DNA from: VFMC01 sp050248155
GTDB taxonomy: Bacteria > Actinomycetota > Acidimicrobiia > Acidimicrobiales > Ilumatobacteraceae
Reading direction: 5' to 3'
Assembly (NCBI GenBank): GCA_050248155.1
Contig: JBFWSW010000021.1
Span: 3,780 to 67,779, forward strand
Length of the DNA: 64,000 bases
Shown here: positions 6,898 through 16,433 of the stretch, piece after piece
Layout: every line of letters begins with the position of its first letter
Position numbering within the stretch: the stretch's first letter is position 1
Made by a program: the position numbers and the translations under genes
Notes under the pieces: generated by a model
Told to the model about the DNA's origin: nothing
Databases searched by the model: none
What the model saw: only the letters and a program-made list of their open reading frames with translations

Positions 6898-7448
6898 GAA
6901 CGATCTCCCTCCATCAAGGCGAGCTCGGCTGCCAGTCCGGTGAGGTCGGTACGGATGCGTGATTCGAAATCGTCTGGGACGATCACTGCACCACCCGACA
7001 CCGCTGTGTGCGCGCTCAGCGGAACCAGCCCCGGGCCCACTGGGCCGTCCGAGACTTCGAAGCCGACGACATGCGGCTCGTTGCCACCGACCAGCACGAC
7101 GTCGCCCACCCGACCCAGCACCTTGCCCGACTCGGTGATCACCTCGTCGCGCACGACCTCGGTGCGCTGATCGGGAACCACCTCGTCGGGAGCATCGTCG
7201 AGGTCGGTCAACGCGGTCGTCCCGGCGACCATCACCGCGTGGGTGCCGACGGCGAGAACGGACTCGATCGGCAGCACCTGCCGCATCCGCCGACCGAGGA
7301 ACCCGCGCTTGCGCAGGGTCATGCCCGTGATGGAGCCGCGAGCCGGGTCGAACACGACGTCTCGCACCTCGGCGATGTCGTCGCCGGTGCTCGCATCGAC
7401 GACGGGCATCCCGATGAGGTCTGCTCCGCGCATGAGTGGCGCGCTCAT
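6894..7448 (-). CDS. PRC-barrel domain protein
   Basis: A 184-residue protein. The first barrel begins RGADLIGMPVVDASTGDDIA with EVRDVVFDPARGSITGM, and a second half has VITESGKVLGRVGDVVLVGG. The pattern of two PRC-like halves resembles actinobacterial PRC-barrel stress proteins. ATG 7448 has GGAGG at good spacing and overlaps the preceding stop (ATGA). It sits between a tiny membrane protein and a second PRC protein, suggesting a membrane-proximal complex. Function is unknown. Confidence 0.82.
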   Translation of the reverse strand: MSAPLMRGADLIGMPVVDASTGDDIAEVRDVVFDPARGSITGMTLRKRGFLGRRMRQVLPIESVLAVGTHAVMVAGTTALTDLDDAPDEVVPDQRTEVVRDEVITESGKVLGRVGDVVLVGGNEPHVVGFEVSDGPVGPGLVPLSAHTAVSGGAVIVPDDFESRIRTDLTGLAAELALMEGDRS

Positions 7449-7591
7449 CGCTGCCTCCGGTCCCGGGAACCCGTTCCACCGGGCGCGATCAGCACGTGAC
7501 CAGCACGCCGTCTCCGCATGACCGACACGAGTGCGACGACGATCAAGGCCACAGCCACGAGCACGATGATCGCGAGCCACCACCAATCCAT
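7445..7591 (-). CDS. 48-residue single-pass membrane protein
   Basis: A very short gene, easily missed. It starts MDWWWLAIIVLVAVALIVVA, one hydrophobic helix, then MRRRRAG and a basic tail, giving an N-out, C-in topology by the positive-inside rule. A GGAAGGAG ribosome site is well placed. Its stop overlaps the start of the PRC-barrel gene (ATGA), so it leads the leftward run and is probably translated in step with it. No family is recognised. The 95 bases upstream, shared with the divergent acyl-CoA dehydrogenase, contain GGAC-GTT-GTCC (7639-7649), a possible operator. Confidence 0.7.
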   Translation of the reverse strand: MDWWWLAIIVLVAVALIVVALVSVMRRRRAGHVLIAPGGTGSRDRRQR

Positions 7592-7686
7592 CTCGAACTC
7601 CTTCCCCGCACATCGCCTTCCTAGTCGTGCGTGGGTCGGGACGTTGTCCTCTGGGGGACGCCCGCTGGTGCTGGTTCCCTGTTCGC

Positions 7687-8886
7687 ATGGTCGATCGTCT
7701 CGAGGCTCTCCGCGCCGAGGTCCGAGACTTCCTTCGCGCGCACTCGCCTCCTGCCGACCCCCTGCCGTGGGCGCACGCCCCCCACGATCGCCACCCCCTG
7801 CCAGCCGAGCGTGCATGGACCGCTGCATTGCGTGACGGGCGGTGGCTCTGCCTGTCGTGGCCGGAGCACTTCGGCGGGCGCGGGCTGTCACCGCTCGAGT
7901 GCTCGGCCGTGAACGAGGCGTTCGCCGCTGCCGGCGCACCCCGCACGGTGCTCGGCATCGGGGAACGGCTCGTCGCGCCGACGTTGCTGACGTTCGGGAC
8001 CCCTGATCAACAGCAGCGGTTCTTGCCGTCGATCCTCAGCGGGCAGCACTGGTGGTGCCAAGGCTTCTCCGAGCCGGAAGCCGGGTCGGATCTGGCCTCG
8101 CTGCGAACGCGTGCCGAAGTCAGCGGTGACGAACTGGTCATCACGGGCCAGAAGGTCTGGACCTCCGAGGCGCAGCGTGCCGACTGGATCCTCCTGCTCT
8201 GTCGAACCGGTCCGCTTTCGGGTCACCGTCACGGGCTCACGCTCGTCGCGGTACCCTCTCGCCAACCCGGAGTCGAGATTCGCCCGCTCCGCCAGGCGCA
8301 TGGCGGCGCCGGCTTCAACGAGGTGTTCTTCGACGGGGCGCGAGCCCGGGTCGACGACGTCATCGGCGGTCTGGACAACGGCTGGCTCGTGGCCACCGCC
8401 ACGCTGGCAAGCGAACGCGGTGGCGACGCGGGGGTTCTGCACGTGGGATACGAGTGGGAGCTGCGCCGCCTCATCGACGTCGCGCACGCCAACGGCGCCG
8501 CAGCCGACGCCACCATTCGCCAGGGTCTGGCGGCGTCGTGGACTGCTGTGCAGATCCTTCGGGTCAACGGGCTCCGTCAGCTCGCCCGTCTCGCGGGCAG
8601 TGAGGACGTCGGACCACTGGCGGCCTTGCACAAGGTGCTCTCGTCGGAGCACCACCGTGAGTTCGGTGATCTCGCCCTGCGAGTGCGCGGCGCGGACGCG
8701 ATGACCACCCCGGATGGTGATGCCTACACGGTGGATGAGTGGCAACGCATCTTCTTCGAGAGCCGCAGCCGATGCATCAGCCGTGGCACCAACGAGATCC
8801 AGCGCAACATCATCGCCGAGCGGCTCCTCGGCCTGCCACGCGAGCGCCCGCAGGCAATCGGCGAACTGCACGCTGGCGCGGCGTGA
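7687..8886 (+). CDS. Acyl-CoA dehydrogenase family protein
   Basis: A 399-residue FAD flavoprotein. It shows GFSEPEAGSDLASLRTRAEVSG and QKVWTSEAQRAD (the ACAD signature region), a central beta domain, and the C-terminal ISRGTNEIQRNIIAERLLGLP signature. These enzymes oxidise acyl-CoA at the alpha-beta carbons, passing electrons to ETF. The sequence resembles the actinobacterial FadE-like subgroups used in lipid or steroid side-chain oxidation. The substrate cannot be read. ATG 7687 starts the N-terminal helical domain (MVDRLEALRAEV). It is followed 51 bases later by an F420-type oxidoreductase. Confidence 0.88.
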   Translation: MVDRLEALRAEVRDFLRAHSPPADPLPWAHAPHDRHPLPAERAWTAALRDGRWLCLSWPEHFGGRGLSPLECSAVNEAFAAAGAPRTVLGIGERLVAPTLLTFGTPDQQQRFLPSILSGQHWWCQGFSEPEAGSDLASLRTRAEVSGDELVITGQKVWTSEAQRADWILLLCRTGPLSGHRHGLTLVAVPSRQPGVEIRPLRQAHGGAGFNEVFFDGARARVDDVIGGLDNGWLVATATLASERGGDAGVLHVGYEWELRRLIDVAHANGAAADATIRQGLAASWTAVQILRVNGLRQLARLAGSEDVGPLAALHKVLSSEHHREFGDLALRVRGADAMTTPDGDAYTVDEWQRIFFESRSRCISRGTNEIQRNIIAERLLGLPRERPQAIGELHAGAA

Positions 8887-8937
8887 GCCTTCCGGCGTGA
8901 TAGATCAGTATTCTCTTTTCGCAGGAGGTGCTGGGTC

Positions 8938-9837
8938 GTGCGTGTGGGGACGTATGCGATCGGATCGCTCGATGTCGTCGTGGAGCGCATCCGTCAGGCC
9001 GAGGCCGACGGGTTCCCGATCGTCTGGACGCATCAGGCGCTCGGGCTGAACCCGTTCGTGGCGATGGCGGTGGCCGGGCGCGACGCCCGGGCGATCGAGA
9101 TCGGAACGGCGCTGGTGCCGGCGGCGTCGCGTCATCCCCAGGCGATGGCGGCCGAGGCGTTGACGGCACAGGCGGCGATCGACGGGCGGCTGGTGCTCGG
9201 CATCGGGATGTCGCACCCGCACGTGGTCGAGGGGCGCTTGGGCCTGTCGTACGAGCGACCCGCCGAGTTCATGCGCGAGTACCTCGACGCGCTGCTCCCG
9301 CTGCTGCGCGGTGAGTCGGCCGACGTCCGTGGCCGGCGGCTGACGATGGTCGGTGGCCTCGACATGGGCGACGTGCCGGCGCCACCGGTGCTGATCGGCG
9401 CGCTGGCGCCGCACATGCTGAGGCTCGCCGGGCGGCTCGCGGACGGGACCATCACCGCTGCGACCGGTCCTCGCGGGCTCGAAGAGCGCGTCGTCCCGGC
9501 GATCACGAAGGCCGCGTCGGACGCAGGCAAGCCCACACCACGCATCGTGTCAGCGGTCGTCGCGTGCATCACCGACGATGCCGATGCCGCCCGCCGGCGG
9601 ATCGCCGCGACCTCCAAGCCGTACGCCACGATGCCGGTGTTCCGCCAGATGCTCGATCTGGAGGGCGTGTCGAGCCAGGTCGATCTCGGGTTGATCGGCG
9701 ACGAGGCGACAGCACGCGCTCAGGCGCAGCGCTTCATCGACGCGGGTGCGACGGAGCTCGCCGTGCGTGAGGCTCCTGGCACGCCCGAGGAGGCGCAACG
9801 AACGCGAGCCTTCCTGCGGAGCTTGCTGGATGGGTGA
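8938..9837 (+). CDS. LLM class F420-dependent oxidoreductase
   Basis: A 299-residue luciferase-like TIM barrel. It opens VGTYAIGSLDVVVERIRQAE, with an EIGTALVPAASRHP segment, LVLGIGMSHPHVVE and GRLADGTITA. It resembles the TIGR03564-like F420 oxidoreductases of actinobacteria, which reduce or oxidise substrates with coenzyme F420. GTG 8938 follows a full AGGAGG ribosome site, and a TATTCT -10 lies at 8909-8914, so the gene has its own promoter with a short leader. The substrate is unknown. Confidence 0.85.
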   Translation: MRVGTYAIGSLDVVVERIRQAEADGFPIVWTHQALGLNPFVAMAVAGRDARAIEIGTALVPAASRHPQAMAAEALTAQAAIDGRLVLGIGMSHPHVVEGRLGLSYERPAEFMREYLDALLPLLRGESADVRGRRLTMVGGLDMGDVPAPPVLIGALAPHMLRLAGRLADGTITAATGPRGLEERVVPAITKAASDAGKPTPRIVSAVVACITDDADAARRRIAATSKPYATMPVFRQMLDLEGVSSQVDLGLIGDEATARAQAQRFIDAGATELAVREAPGTPEEAQRTRAFLRSLLDG

Positions 9838-9846
9838 TCGTCCGCC

Positions 9847-12800
9847 TCAGCCCTCGACGCGCCACCGGAGCTCGTCGTCGCCGCGGTAGCGGCAGAAGGT
9901 ACCGGTCACGACGCGCTCGCGAAGGTGGTCGGCCAGCTCGGGCAGCACCGGTTCGAGCCGGCGGATCGCATCGCGGATCCGGGCGGTCGTCGCCTTCCGA
10001 GCTCGCTCCGCTGGATGGTTCGCGAAGGATCTGGCGCGACCTCCATGGCCCGAGATCCGGCCCAGCTCGTCGAGCAGAGCCTCTCGCTCGGCCACCAGAC
10101 CGTCCACTCGAGCGTCGTCGTGGTGTCGCGTGGCCTCCTCGAGGTCGTCGTCGATCTCGCCGAGACGGCGCCGGTACGACGCGAACGCCTGACGGTCGGC
10201 GAGCGGATCCCCGCCCCGTGATCGGTCCATGGAGTCGACGAGCTCGAGCACGTGGATGTCCGTGTTGGGGCTGGCGACGAGCCGAGCCAGGTCGCGCAGC
10301 CCCTTCGAGTCCGCGACGGACGTCGCTCGACCCGCGAAGCGGATGTGCCACAGCGCGCCCTCGCGCCGCATCGATGACCCGGTGTCGAGCGCCGCGGCCG
10401 GAGTCGTTCGGAGGCCGTCGAGCTCGCAGCGTGCCTCTTCGAGCCAACGCATCGCGCCGAGGCGCTGATGTGCGGCCACAGCGCGCTCCAGGTGGGCCAC
10501 GGCCTGCTCGGTGCGGCCGAGCGCCGCGGCGAGCCGGCCTGCGGTGTGGGCGTGGCTGCCGGCGAACGCGACGACCGCTCCGTTGACACCACACGACCCG
10601 GCAACGGGCTCGATGTCGTCGAGCAGCTCGACGCAGAGCTGCCGGTCCTCGAGCGCGATCGCCGCCTGCGCGAGCTCGCGCACGAACACCGACCAGAGGT
10701 ACGACCGGTCCCCGCGCCAAGCTCCCAGGTCGACGGCGGCGGAGACGTGCCCTGCCGCGGCGTCGAGGGCACCGGCACGAGCACAGAACCCTGCCGCGAC
10801 CGCGTGCGCGTGCACCGGCGCACCGGTCCAGTGGGCGACCGCCGCATCAGCGAACGCGAGCAGCTCTGCCGCCTTGCCGCGCGCTCGCACCAGCTCGAGC
10901 CGTTGCGACATGGCGACGTTCCCGGTGTCGGGTTCGCGCACGCGTTCGCCGAGCTCGACTCCCGCGGCGATCGACCGCTCGGCTTCGTCCAGGTCGTCCA
11001 CGAGCAGCAGGACGCACGCTCGCCGGGTCTCGGCCACGTAGCGGTCGCGCGGCCGGCCACGGCGTTCGAGGAGCGCGAGGAGCTCCTCCAGTGCTGCCCG
11101 GAAGGCACCGGAACCCTGCTCGAGGAGGGCGTTGGCCAGGAGCAGCAGGCCGTCCGAATGCTGGTCGGTGTCGCCGCTCGCGACCGCGTTGGCGATGATC
11201 TCGCGGGCGATGTCTGCGCGCTCCGAAGCAGTCCCGGGGTCCAGAGCACGTCGTGCCGGGCCAGGAGGCAGGCGCCGATCGTCTCGGGGTCGCCTGAGGC
11301 TCGGCCGAGCCCGAGGGCACGCAGGCTGAGGGGGACGGCGCGTGGACGGTCGGTCGCCACGGAGTGCTGCAGTTCGCGAGCAAGTGCAGCCGTGAGGCGA
11401 GCCTCGAGCGCGCGATCGTTGCCGTTCGCAGCGACCGCGCTCAGGGCCTGCTCGAGCTCGGCGATGCTCTCGTCGCGGCGGACCGCGAAGCGTGACCCGA
11501 GGCGAGTCGCGGCGAGCGCGACGGCTCCGATGTCGGCTTCGGAGGCATGTTCCTCGGCGACGGCGCGTGCAGCCCGGAGGAGTCCCCGCGCGTCGACGGT
11601 GCTGCCTGCGCGACCGAGCGCTGTCGCCTCGGCGACGAGCACCTCGACCAGGCGGTGGCCGTCGAGATCGATCGCCGCGTCCGCGAGCGCGCCGCGGAGC
11701 CGCCGCAGATGGCCGGCCGCCTCGGCGAAGGCGAGCGACGCGCTGTCCGACGCAGCGGCTGCGAGCGACCACTGCACTGCGCGGTCGGGTCCGTCGACGG
11801 CGACCGCGGCCGTGAAGTGCCTGGCGAGCTCGGCGGGCATGCCCTCACCCGTGCGCATCGCCCGGCGTTCGAGCGCGGAGCCGACCGCGCGGTGCAGGAG
11901 GACGCGCTGAGCGGTGTCGAGCCCGACCACGATCGCTTCCCGCCACAGGTCGTGGGCGAAGGTGATGCGCTCGTCGACGGTCACGACGCCCGCAGCGGCC
12001 GCGTCTCGTGCCGCGTCGACGACGGCGACGGTGGAGAGGTCGAGCGCAGCGGCGACGATGTCGGGGCTCACGCCGGTTCCCGCGACACCCGCCACGTCGA
12101 GCACGTTGCGGGTGATCGCGGGGAGACGGTCGATCTTGCGCTCGATCGCGTCGCGAACCGCTGCGGGAAGCGGTGCGTCGGATCCGACCACGGCGGTCGC
12201 ACTCGATGCCAGTTCCCGCACGAAGAACGGATGACCACCGGTGCGTTGATGGAACGCTGCGGCGGTCTCGGGATCGATCTCGTGGCCGGTGACCCGCTCG
12301 ACGAGGCGACGCACTGCTCCCACATCGAGCCCACCGAGCTCGATGTGATGGCAGTGGCTGACGAGGGGAGCGACATGGGTCCGCAGCGTCCCGCCGAGCT
12401 CGTCGGGTCGATACGCGCCGATCAGGCACAGACCGGGCGGGCCCGCCGTCCGGGCGAGGAAGTCGAACATCACGAGCGTCGACTCGTCCGCCCACTGCAG
12501 GTCGTCGATCACGACGACGAGTGGCTCGTCGGACGCGACCGCATCGAGGAACCGGGTGGCTGCGTCCATCAACAGCAGGGCGGCTCCTTCGGACGGATCC
12601 CGCGGCGCCGGTGTGCCGAGCATCGGGGCGATCGTGGCGACGAGGGGCCCGTCGTCACCGGCCAGCTGTCTCGCTCGGTCGACACCGATCGAGCGGATGA
12701 CCCCGTGCAGCAGCTGCGTCCACGGCCAGTAGCCAGGGGCGCCGGCGGAATCCACGCACGTGCCCCAGCCACATCTCACCCCGGCGACGTTGATCGCGGC

Positions 12801-12971
12801 CCGCACCAGCGACGTCTTGCCGATCCCTGCCTCGCCTGCCACGAGCACGGCCGCACGGGTGCTGCCCGACGAGCCGCCGATCAGGTCCACCAACATCTCG
12901 AGTGAGCGCGTGCGGCCGACGAAGTCCGATGTCGTCGAGTCTCCGGCCACCGGGTCATTCTGCTCCGTCAC
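9847..12971 (-). pseudogene. AAA/TPR transcriptional regulator-like ATPase with an apparent frameshift
   Basis: About 1,040 residues if repaired. The N-terminal part has FVGRTRSLEML, Walker A GEAGIGKTS, Walker B VVVIDDLQWAD, and a STAND-type ATPase module. A long helical TPR region follows. The C-terminal domain (REGALWHIRFAGR, SKGLRDLARL, then RARKATTARIRDAIRRLEPV and VRTGTF-like VVTGTFCRY) is common in actinobacterial regulators of this kind. The frame breaks near 11233-11239: HDVLWTPG is read in one frame and its natural continuation, TASERADIAREI, in the next. One base is missing within a C4G3 run. No LuxR helix-turn-helix is present. It could be a true inactivation, a programmed shift or a sequencing error. 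GTG 12971 is the likely start. Confidence 0.75.
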
Positions 12972-13070
12972 GGGGTTCCGTCGCCTCTGGCGATGTGCCA
13001 GATCCGATCTGGCGATCGCGCTGCCCGTTCTGGCGCCTGTGTCGATGGAAGCCAGTTCGAGGAGGAAGCC

Positions 13071-13919
13071 ATGTTCGATCCGACCCAGTACAAGACCACC
13101 ACCCGCATGCAGTGGGAGGACGCCGCCGAGGCTTGGCACCGTTGGGGTCCCACCATCGAGGCCTGGCTCGACCAGGCGACGAGCCGGATGCTCGACGGTG
13201 CAGGTGTCCGACCGGGTGCACAGGTCGTCGACGTTGCAGCCGGTGCGGGAGGACAGACCCTCGCCGCCGCTCGACGCGCCGGTCCGGCCGGCCGTGTCGT
13301 CGCGACCGACATCTCGCCCACGATCCTCACGTACGCCGCGAAGGCTGCTGCCGAAGCAGGGGTCACCAACGTCGAGACCCTGGAGGCCGACGGAGAGGCG
13401 CTGGATGCACTGCCGGCCGGCGCCTTCGACTCGGTCATCTCCCGTCTGGGCTTGATCTACCTGCCCGACCAGCGAGGCGCGCTGGAGGGCATGCGTCGCC
13501 TGCTCAAGCCGGGTGGGCAGATCTCCGCCGTCGTCTACTCGACGCCTGATCGCAACCAGTTCTTCTCGGTGCCCGTGTCGATCATCCGCAGCGCGGCGAA
13601 GCTGCCGCCCCCGGCGCCCGATCAGCCCGGCCCGTTCAGCCTCGGCGCCTCGGGTGCCCTGGCCGGCGCGTTGACGTCGGCCGGGTTTCGCGACGTCACG
13701 GTCGAGTCGATCCCGGCGCCGCTGCACCTGAGCTCGGCTGTCGACTGCGTCCGGTTCGAGCGCGAGTCGTTCGGCGCTCTGCACCAGATGCTGTCGTCGG
13801 TCGGCGAGGCCGAGCGAGGTGAGGTGTGGCGCGACATCGAACGAGCGCTCGGGGAGTTCGAGACAGGCCGTGGCTTCGTCGGCCCGTGCGAGCTCCTGGT
13901 GGGCTCGGGCACGCGATGA
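13071..13919 (+). CDS. SAM-dependent class I methyltransferase
   Basis: A 282-residue Rossmann methyltransferase. Motif I is VVDVAAGAGGQTL, motif II is VVATDISP, then ADGEALDALPAGAFDSV and RRLLKPGGQI. This is the UbiE/COQ5-like pattern. It transfers a methyl group from SAM to an unknown small molecule. ATG 13071 has GGAGGAAGCC directly before it. It is divergent from the frameshifted regulator and overlaps the nitrilase start (ATGA), so the two genes probably act together. Confidence 0.88.
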   Translation: MFDPTQYKTTTRMQWEDAAEAWHRWGPTIEAWLDQATSRMLDGAGVRPGAQVVDVAAGAGGQTLAAARRAGPAGRVVATDISPTILTYAAKAAAEAGVTNVETLEADGEALDALPAGAFDSVISRLGLIYLPDQRGALEGMRRLLKPGGQISAVVYSTPDRNQFFSVPVSIIRSAAKLPPPAPDQPGPFSLGASGALAGALTSAGFRDVTVESIPAPLHLSSAVDCVRFERESFGALHQMLSSVGEAERGEVWRDIERALGEFETGRGFVGPCELLVGSGTR

Positions 13920-14818
13920 CCAGCCGCACCGTCACCGTCGCAGCGGTGCAGTCGACCCCGGTGTTCCTCGACCGAGCGCGCACGGTCGACGTCCTCGTCG
14001 GTCAGATCGACGACGCTGCGCGTCTCGGCGCGGAGCTGATCGTCTTCCCCGAAGCCATCGTCCCCGGATACCCGGACTGGGTGTGGCGTCTCTCGGCGTG
14101 GTCCGACGACGAGTGGTACGCGCGGCTCCACGACCAGGCGGTGGACGTCCCCGGCCCGGTGGTGGAGCGCCTCGGCGAAGCCGCAGCGCGCGCCGGCGCA
14201 TGGGTGGTCGTCGGTGTCACGGAGCGCGTCGCATCGGGCACCCTCTACAACTCGCTCGTGTACCTCTCACCCGACGGTCGGCTGGCGGGCGTGCACCGCA
14301 AGTTGATGCCGACCGGGGGCGAGCGCACCGTCTGGGGGCAGAGCGACGGATCGTCGTCGCTGTTCGTCGCCGACACGACCTTCGGGCGCGTCGGTGGCTT
14401 GATCTGCTGGGAGAACCTCATGCCGCTCGCGAGGGCCGCGATGTACGAACGGGGGATCGACGTGTACGTCGCACCGACGTGGGACAACAGCGACGCGTGG
14501 CTCTCGACGCTGCGCCACATCGCGCGCGAAGGACGGGTCTTCGTCATCGGCACCAACACCTGCTTGCGCGGGAGCGACGTCCCGCGGACGCTGCCGCGCG
14601 CTGCCGAGTTGTATGGCGGCGACGACGACTGGCTGTCGAGAGGGAACTCGGCGGTGATCGCACCCGACGGCACGGTGTTGGCGGGGCCGCTCGTCGAGCG
14701 AAGCGGGATGCTGGTCGTCACGATCGACCTCGGGCAGCTGGCGATCGCGCGCCGTCAGTTCGACCCGGTGGGCCACTACTCCCGGCCGGACATCCTCTCG
14801 CTGCAGGTCCACCGGTAG
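13916..14818 (+). CDS. Nitrilase family carbon-nitrogen hydrolase
   Basis: A 300-residue nitrilase-superfamily enzyme with the complete Glu-Lys-Cys triad: E46 in FPEA, K129 in HRKLMPT, and C164 in GLICWEN. The ICWENLMPL and HRKLMPT patterns are those of true nitrilases (branch 1), which hydrolyse nitriles to acids and ammonia through a thioimidate on the cysteine. The alternative is a related amidase. It is translationally coupled to the methyltransferase. Its end is followed by a terminator hairpin. Confidence 0.9.
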   Translation: MTSRTVTVAAVQSTPVFLDRARTVDVLVGQIDDAARLGAELIVFPEAIVPGYPDWVWRLSAWSDDEWYARLHDQAVDVPGPVVERLGEAAARAGAWVVVGVTERVASGTLYNSLVYLSPDGRLAGVHRKLMPTGGERTVWGQSDGSSSLFVADTTFGRVGGLICWENLMPLARAAMYERGIDVYVAPTWDNSDAWLSTLRHIAREGRVFVIGTNTCLRGSDVPRTLPRAAELYGGDDDWLSRGNSAVIAPDGTVLAGPLVERSGMLVVTIDLGQLAIARRQFDPVGHYSRPDILSLQVHR

Positions 14819-14821
14819 CAG

Positions 14822-14836
14822 CCCGCCGTCGGCGGG
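14822..14836. terminator. Short hairpin between convergent genes
   Basis: CCCGCC-GTC-GGCGGG, a perfect 6-bp stem with TT after it, sits between the nitrilase stop and the stop of the converging oxidoreductase. It could serve both strands. Confidence 0.55.
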
Positions 14837-14837
14837 T

Positions 14838-15815
14838 TCAGCCGCGCACGGCCTCGGCGAAGCGTTCGAGCTCGCCCGGGATGTCCGGACCGGCCGGCTG
14901 GTAGGCGATCTCGGTCATGCCCTGTTCGGCCATCGCGTCGAGCCGCTCCCTGATCTCGGCGGCCGTGAACACGGCACCGGTCGCGCGCAGCACGTCGGGT
15001 GTGACGAGCGGCCGATCGCGATCGTTGACCGCGATCAGGTGACGATCGTGCGTCGCGAGGTGCCGCACGTCGGCGGGCACGTCGGCGTACGCCGCCTCCC
15101 ACTCCACCCCGCTCGGCAGGGCGCTCATCGGCCGGTGGTGCTCGTACCAGAAGTGCCAGAACACGGCGGCGCCGTGGCCCGCTGCAGCGACGATCCGTTC
15201 GTCGGTGAGGTCCGCGCCCTCGTCGACCACGGTGCCGAACAGCAACGAGGACTGCCAGGCGAAGCCCGACACGGGCGGTGCGCCGGCCAGGAACACGCCG
15301 TCGGCTTCGTCTCGCGCTGCGGCAATGCCGACCGGACCGGCGGCCCCGAGGAGGAACGGGACCGAAATGGGACGCTCTGCGCCACATCCCTCCGGATGCA
15401 TCATCTGGATCTTCGCGCCCTCCCATTCGACGATCTCGCCGCGCAGCAGAGCCTTCAGCGTGCGCACGTAGTGCACGACGTCAGCCCACTTGAGCGGCCG
15501 TTGGCCGAGCGTGCAGCGGCCGGTGAACCCGGTGCCCACGGCGACCGCGACCCTGTCCGCGCCGGCGAGGTCGACCAGCATCGCGATCGCCGCTGCGTTG
15601 ACCATCGGGTGCCGGAGGCTGGGGATGAGGACGCCCGGGCCGAGTCCGATCGTGGACGTGCGCTCGGCGCACCGCGCGAGCGTTGCCCAGACGTCGGGGT
15701 AGAGGGCCGGGGAGTCGTACAGCCACGCGCGGTGATAGCCGAGTGACTCGGCGACGGCGACGTGGTCGGGTGTGGCCATCGATGTCGCGAACGCGCACGA
15801 GAGGTCGAACGGCAT
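14838..15815 (-). CDS. LLM class flavin/F420-dependent oxidoreductase
   Basis: A 325-residue luciferase-like monooxygenase-fold protein. It shows SLGYHRAWLYDSPALYPDVW, IGLGPGVLIPSLRHP and RVAVAVGTGFTGR, matching F420-dependent members. An AAAGGGG ribosome site precedes ATG 15815. It is divergent from a MarR regulator across 79 bases that contain a palindrome, so it is a likely MarR target. The substrate is unknown. Confidence 0.85.
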   Translation of the reverse strand: MPFDLSCAFATSMATPDHVAVAESLGYHRAWLYDSPALYPDVWATLARCAERTSTIGLGPGVLIPSLRHPMVNAAAIAMLVDLAGADRVAVAVGTGFTGRCTLGQRPLKWADVVHYVRTLKALLRGEIVEWEGAKIQMMHPEGCGAERPISVPFLLGAAGPVGIAAARDEADGVFLAGAPPVSGFAWQSSLLFGTVVDEGADLTDERIVAAAGHGAAVFWHFWYEHHRPMSALPSGVEWEAAYADVPADVRHLATHDRHLIAVNDRDRPLVTPDVLRATGAVFTAAEIRERLDAMAEQGMTEIAYQPAGPDIPGELERFAEAVRG

Positions 15816-15830
15816 GACGATCCCCCTTTC

Positions 15831-15848
15831 TGGCGGTGTGTGCCGCCA
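15831..15848. promoter_or_regulatory. MarR operator candidate
   Basis: TGGCGG-TGTGTG-CCGCCA is an inverted repeat with 6-bp arms. It lies between the divergent oxidoreductase and MarR genes, 16 bases from the former's start. MarR proteins typically bind such sites next to their own genes. Confidence 0.45.
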
Positions 15849-15894
15849 CGGCGCGCGAACCTAGTGCTCGGATGACGGTGCATCATCACAGCGC

Positions 15895-16353
15895 ATGCCG
15901 AAAGCGAGACGGTCCATGGCGGAGCAACGCCTCAACGACGAGCAGTACCGTGAGCTCCTGAGCTTCCGGGTCGCGCTGCGCCGGTTCCTTCGATGGAGCA
16001 GCGCGCAGGCCGCCGGCGCGGGTCTGACCAGTCAGCAGCATCAGCTGCTCCTCGCGATCCGCGGGCACGCCGGGAAGGATGCGCCCACGATCGGCGACCT
16101 CGCCGAGCACCTGCTGCTGCGGCACCACAGCGTCGTCGAGCTCATCGACCGCACCGAGCACGGCGGCTTCGTCGAGCGCATGGTCGACAGCGACGACCGC
16201 CGAGTGGTGCGGTTGCACCTCACCGCCAGTGGGCGTCGGGTGCTCGACCGACTGTCGGCGCAACACCTGGAGGAGCTCGCGCGTCTCGCACCCATCGTCG
16301 GTCGGCTCACCCGCGGGCTCGCCGACGACGTCACCTCCGCCGAGCACCCGTAG
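15895..16353 (+). CDS. MarR family transcriptional regulator
   Basis: A 152-residue winged-helix protein. Helices lead into GLTSQQHQLLLAIRGH, TIGDLAEHLLLRHHSVVELIDRTEHGGFVER and the wing DSDDRRVVRLHLTASGRRVLDRL, a textbook MarR pattern. It would dimerise and bind an inverted repeat, with small phenolic or lipophilic ligands releasing it. The divergent oxidoreductase is the obvious target. The start may be ATG 15895 or the internal ATG 15916 (MAEQRLNDEQY). Confidence 0.9.
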   Translation: MPKARRSMAEQRLNDEQYRELLSFRVALRRFLRWSSAQAAGAGLTSQQHQLLLAIRGHAGKDAPTIGDLAEHLLLRHHSVVELIDRTEHGGFVERMVDSDDRRVVRLHLTASGRRVLDRLSAQHLEELARLAPIVGRLTRGLADDVTSAEHP

Positions 16354-16433
16354 TCCGGATCGAGCCCATCGAACGCGATGGACGCTCGCGTCTCCTCCTC
16401 CGAATTCATGTCGTCTCACGATATTCTTCACGG

